Shown here piece by piece: positions 61,681 to 64,000 of a stretch of 64,000 nucleotides of DNA. The stretch's first letter is position 1. Each line of letters opens with the position of its first letter. The DNA is from Microbacterium wangchenii (GTDB lineage Bacteria > Actinomycetota > Actinomycetes > Actinomycetales > Microbacteriaceae). The translations under genes and the position numbers were made by a program. The notes under the pieces were generated by a model. That model was not told the origin of the DNA and searched no databases. It was given only the letters and a program-made list of their open reading frames with translations. The stretch spans positions 1-64,000 of the forward strand of contig NZ_CP038266.1 of the NCBI RefSeq assembly GCF_004564355.1. Direction: 5' to 3'.

Positions 61681-62967
61681 ATGCCCGCAATCGTGATCGT
61701 CGGAGTCCAGTGGGGGGACGAGGGCAAAGGCAAGGCCACCGATCTCCTCGGCGAACGCACCGACTGGGTCGTGAAGTTCAACGGCGGCAACAACGCCGGC
61801 CACACCGTCGTGATCGGCGATGAGAAGTATGCGCTGCACCTGCTGCCCTCCGGCATCCTCTCGCCCGGGGTCATCCCCGTCATCGGCAACGGCGTCGTGG
61901 TCGACCTGGAGGTGCTGTTCAACGAGCTCGAGGCGCTGAACGCGCGGGGCGTGGACACGTCCCGCCTGCGCGTGAGCGCCAACGCGCACGTCATCACGCA
62001 GTACCACCGCACGCTCGACAAGGTCACCGAGCGCTTCCTGGGCAAGCGGCAGATCGGCACGACCGGTCGCGGCATCGGACCGGCGTACGCCGACAAGATC
62101 AACCGCGTCGGCATCCGCATCCAGGACCTGTTCGACGAGAACATCCTGCGCCAGAAGGTGGAAGGCGCGCTGGATCAGAAGAACCACCTGCTGGTGAAGG
62201 TGTTCAACCGCCGCTCGATCTCGGTGGATGAGATCGTCGACGACCTGCTGTCGTACGCCGAGCGCCTCCGGCCCATGGTGTCGGACACCTCGCTGCTGCT
62301 CAACGACGCCCTCGACCGCGGCGACGTCGTGGTGTTCGAGGGCGGCCAGGCCACGATGCTCGACGTCGACCACGGCACCTACCCGTTCGTCACGTCGTCC
62401 TCGGCGACGGCCGGCGGCGCGGCCACCGGCGCCGGCGTGGGGCCCAACCGCCTGGATCGGATCGTGGGGATCGTGAAGGCGTACACGACGCGCGTGGGGT
62501 CGGGACCGTTCCCCACCGAACTGTTCGACGAGCAGGGGGAGTGGCTGCGCTCGCGCGGCTTCGAGTTCGGCACGACCACCGGACGCCCCCGCCGGGTCGG
62601 CTGGTACGACGCTCCCATCACCCGCTACGCCACCCGCATCAACGGCATCACCGACCTCGTGCTCACCAAGCTCGACATCCTCACGGGCCTGGACCGCATC
62701 CCCGTGTGCGTGGCCTACGAGATCGACGGCGAACGGTTCGACGAGATGCCGGTGAACCAGACCGACTTCCACCACGCGACGCCCATCTACGAATACTTCC
62801 CGGGGTGGAAGGACGACATCTCCGGTGCGCGCACGTTCGACGAGCTTCCGCGGGAAGCGCAGGACTACGTGCTCGCGCTGGAGGCGATGAGCGGCACGCG
62901 GATCTCCGTCATCGGGGTCGGCGCCGCGCGCGACGCGGTCATCGTGCGGCACGACCTCGTCGACTGA
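61681..62967 (+). CDS. purA: Adenylosuccinate synthetase
   Basis: First committed step of AMP synthesis: IMP plus aspartate with GTP gives adenylosuccinate. 428 residues, normal length. P-loop-like [11 protein letters not shown] near 10-20, NAGHTVV near 38-44, [16 protein letters not shown] near 125-140, and TTTGRPRR near 299-306. Complete and well conserved. Its stop overlaps the next ATG (TGATG). Confidence 0.97.
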   Translation: MPAIVIVGVQWGDEGKGKATDLLGERTDWVVKFNGGNNAGHTVVIGDEKYALHLLPSGILSPGVIPVIGNGVVVDLEVLFNELEALNARGVDTSRLRVSANAHVITQYHRTLDKVTERFLGKRQIGTTGRGIGPAYADKINRVGIRIQDLFDENILRQKVEGALDQKNHLLVKVFNRRSISVDEIVDDLLSYAERLRPMVSDTSLLLNDALDRGDVVVFEGGQATMLDVDHGTYPFVTSSSATAGGAATGAGVGPNRLDRIVGIVKAYTTRVGSGPFPTELFDEQGEWLRSRGFEFGTTTGRPRRVGWYDAPITRYATRINGITDLVLTKLDILTGLDRIPVCVAYEIDGERFDEMPVNQTDFHHATPIYEYFPGWKDDISGARTFDELPREAQDYVLALEAMSGTRISVIGVGAARDAVIVRHDLVD

Positions 62968-64000
62968 TGCGGTTCTGGGTCGGCGGCTACGGCGAGGACC
63001 ACAACGGCGCGCCCGCCGAGGGCATCGGGATGCTGGTGGCCGGTGAGCCCGACGGCGCCCTGGCCGGCGGGCCGCTCGCCTACACCGGCACCGCCGCGCC
63101 CGCCCCGTCGCCGTCGTGGGTGACGGCGCATCCGACCCTCGACGTCGTCTATGCCGCCCTCGAGGGGGAGGGCGCCGTGCAGGCCTTCCGCCGCGTGTCC
63201 GAAGACCGCCTGGCGCCGATGGGTGCACCCGTTCCCGCGGGAGTGGCGGCCTGCCATGTCGCCGTCGAGCCGAACGGCGCATTCCTCCTGGTCAGCTGCT
63301 GGGGTGATGGCCGCGTCGTGCGGGTGCCGCTGGGCGCCGACGGCGCGCTCGGCGACGCCCGCGTCGCGCCGGCGGCGGCCGACCCGTACGGGTCGGGGTC
63401 GCCGGCAGCGGATGCGGTGGACCCGGGCCTCGCCGCGGCGGCGCGGGCTCTGCGAGCGGCGGCCGGGGCCGAGTACGCCGACCTCGTGCCCGGGTACGGT
63501 TCCGACGCTGACGCCGAGCCGGCGGGGCCGGAACCGGAGCCCGGGGAATCGCCCCGCGTGTCCCGCGCGCACGAGGCGCTGTTCCTCCCCGGCGGCACCG
63601 TCGTCACCACCGACCTCGGCTTCGACCTCGTGCGGGTGTGGCACGCCGCGGGCGCGGGGCTGCGCCGTGGGGAGCAGATCGCTCTGCCCGAAGGCTGCGG
63701 TCCGCGCCACATGGTGTGGCACCCGAGCGGGCACCTGTATGTGCTGACCGAGTACACGCACGAGGTGTTCGTGCTCTCCCCCGACGCGGACGGCGCGTGG
63801 CACGTCCGCGGCGGCGCGCCGGCGGCGGTCGGCGCGCTCGAGGGCGACACGGGAGCCGAGCTCGCGGCATCCCGCGACGGGCAGTTCCTCTACGCCGGCA
63901 TCCGCGGCAGCGACACGCTGGGCGTGCTGCGAGTGCGCGGCGGGGGAGAGGCCGTCGAACCGGTGGCGCTCGTCGAGGCGGGCGTGCGGCGTCCGCGGCA
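62967..64000 (+). CDS. Lactonase family beta-propeller protein (3' end outside window)
   Basis: At least 344 residues, open to the window end. [11 protein letters not shown] start, then repeated blade segments: SPSWVTAHPTLDVVYAALEG near 49-68, CHVAVEPNGAFLLVSCW near 98-114, HEALFLPGGTVVTTDLG, GPRHMVWHPSGHLYVLTE and AASRDGQFLYAGIRGSDTL. This is the pattern of the 7-bladed lactonase family (6-phosphogluconolactonase of YbhE type). A low-complexity insert of about 50 residues (Ala/Glu/Pro-rich) lies near 140-200. Start overlaps the purA stop by one base. Substrate unproven. Confidence 0.85.
   Translation, partial: MRFWVGGYGEDHNGAPAEGIGMLVAGEPDGALAGGPLAYTGTAAPAPSPSWVTAHPTLDVVYAALEGEGAVQAFRRVSEDRLAPMGAPVPAGVAACHVAVEPNGAFLLVSCWGDGRVVRVPLGADGALGDARVAPAAADPYGSGSPAADAVDPGLAAAARALRAAAGAEYADLVPGYGSDADAEPAGPEPEPGESPRVSRAHEALFLPGGTVVTTDLGFDLVRVWHAAGAGLRRGEQIALPEGCGPRHMVWHPSGHLYVLTEYTHEVFVLSPDADGAWHVRGGAPAAVGALEGDTGAELAASRDGQFLYAGIRGSDTLGVLRVRGGGEAVEPVALVEAGVRRPR

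Overview
The window is 64 kb of a high-GC actinobacterial chromosome that begins exactly at the dnaA start codon. The order dnaA-oriC-dnaN-recF-dciA-gyrB-gyrA, the crgA/srtE/pabA/pknB/pknA/pbpA/rodA/pstP/fhaB/fhaA block, the NucS mismatch endonuclease and many leaderless-type promoters point to Actinomycetota. Protein flavour and gene content suggest Microbacteriaceae, probably Microbacterium or a close relative; the genus is an inference.

Layout. 1-9.9 kb: replication initiation, oriC (1420-1824), sliding clamp, RecF, DciA-like protein, DNA gyrase and a DUF3566 membrane protein, then tRNA-Ile and tRNA-Ala. 10.1-13.3 kb: small accessory genes (two TetR regulators, NUDIX, VOC protein, YbaK-type deacylase, coiled membrane protein). 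13.4-16.9 kb: cyclophilin, Zn-ribbon rhomboid protease, CrgA, class E sortase, a 51-residue membrane protein and PabA/TrpG. 16.8-25.7 kb, minus strand: one tightly coupled operon, fhaA-fhaB-pstP-rodA-pbpA-pknA-pknB, for phospho-signalling and cell-wall elongation. 25.7-28.1 kb: two copies of an 80-bp hairpin repeat, tRNA-Leu and three unrecognised membrane proteins. 28.1-32.7 kb: GNAT, cold-shock protein, a large DUF2156 membrane protein, HAD phosphatase and NucS.

32.8-39.5 kb is an unusual sugar operon: a TrpA-fold protein with both catalytic acids, a HutC-type GntR regulator, an RbsA-type ATPase, permease, FGGY kinase and sugar-binding lipoprotein, preceded by a 16-bp palindromic operator. 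I infer import, phosphorylation and retro-aldol cleavage of an unknown sugar. It is the best candidate here for an undescribed pathway. 39.6-41.9 kb: divergent MFS exporter and LacI regulator. 42-48.4 kb: complete Mrp (Mnh) Na+/H+ antiporter operon with MrpA and MrpB fused. 48.4-51 kb: YhgE/Pip membrane protein with a degenerate ABC-ATPase-like partner lacking recognisable Walker motifs. 51-52.6 kb: argG. 52.7-60.1 kb: YtfQ/galactofuranose-type ABC operon with two complete RbsA-type ATPase genes and a LacI regulator, preceded by two LacI-type operators. 60.1-64 kb: cyclophilin lipoprotein, Pr6Pr membrane protein, purA, and a lactonase-type beta-propeller gene cut by the window end.

No rRNA, CRISPR array, prophage or complete insertion sequence was seen. 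Many genes overlap their neighbours by ATGA or GTGA, so translational coupling is widespread.
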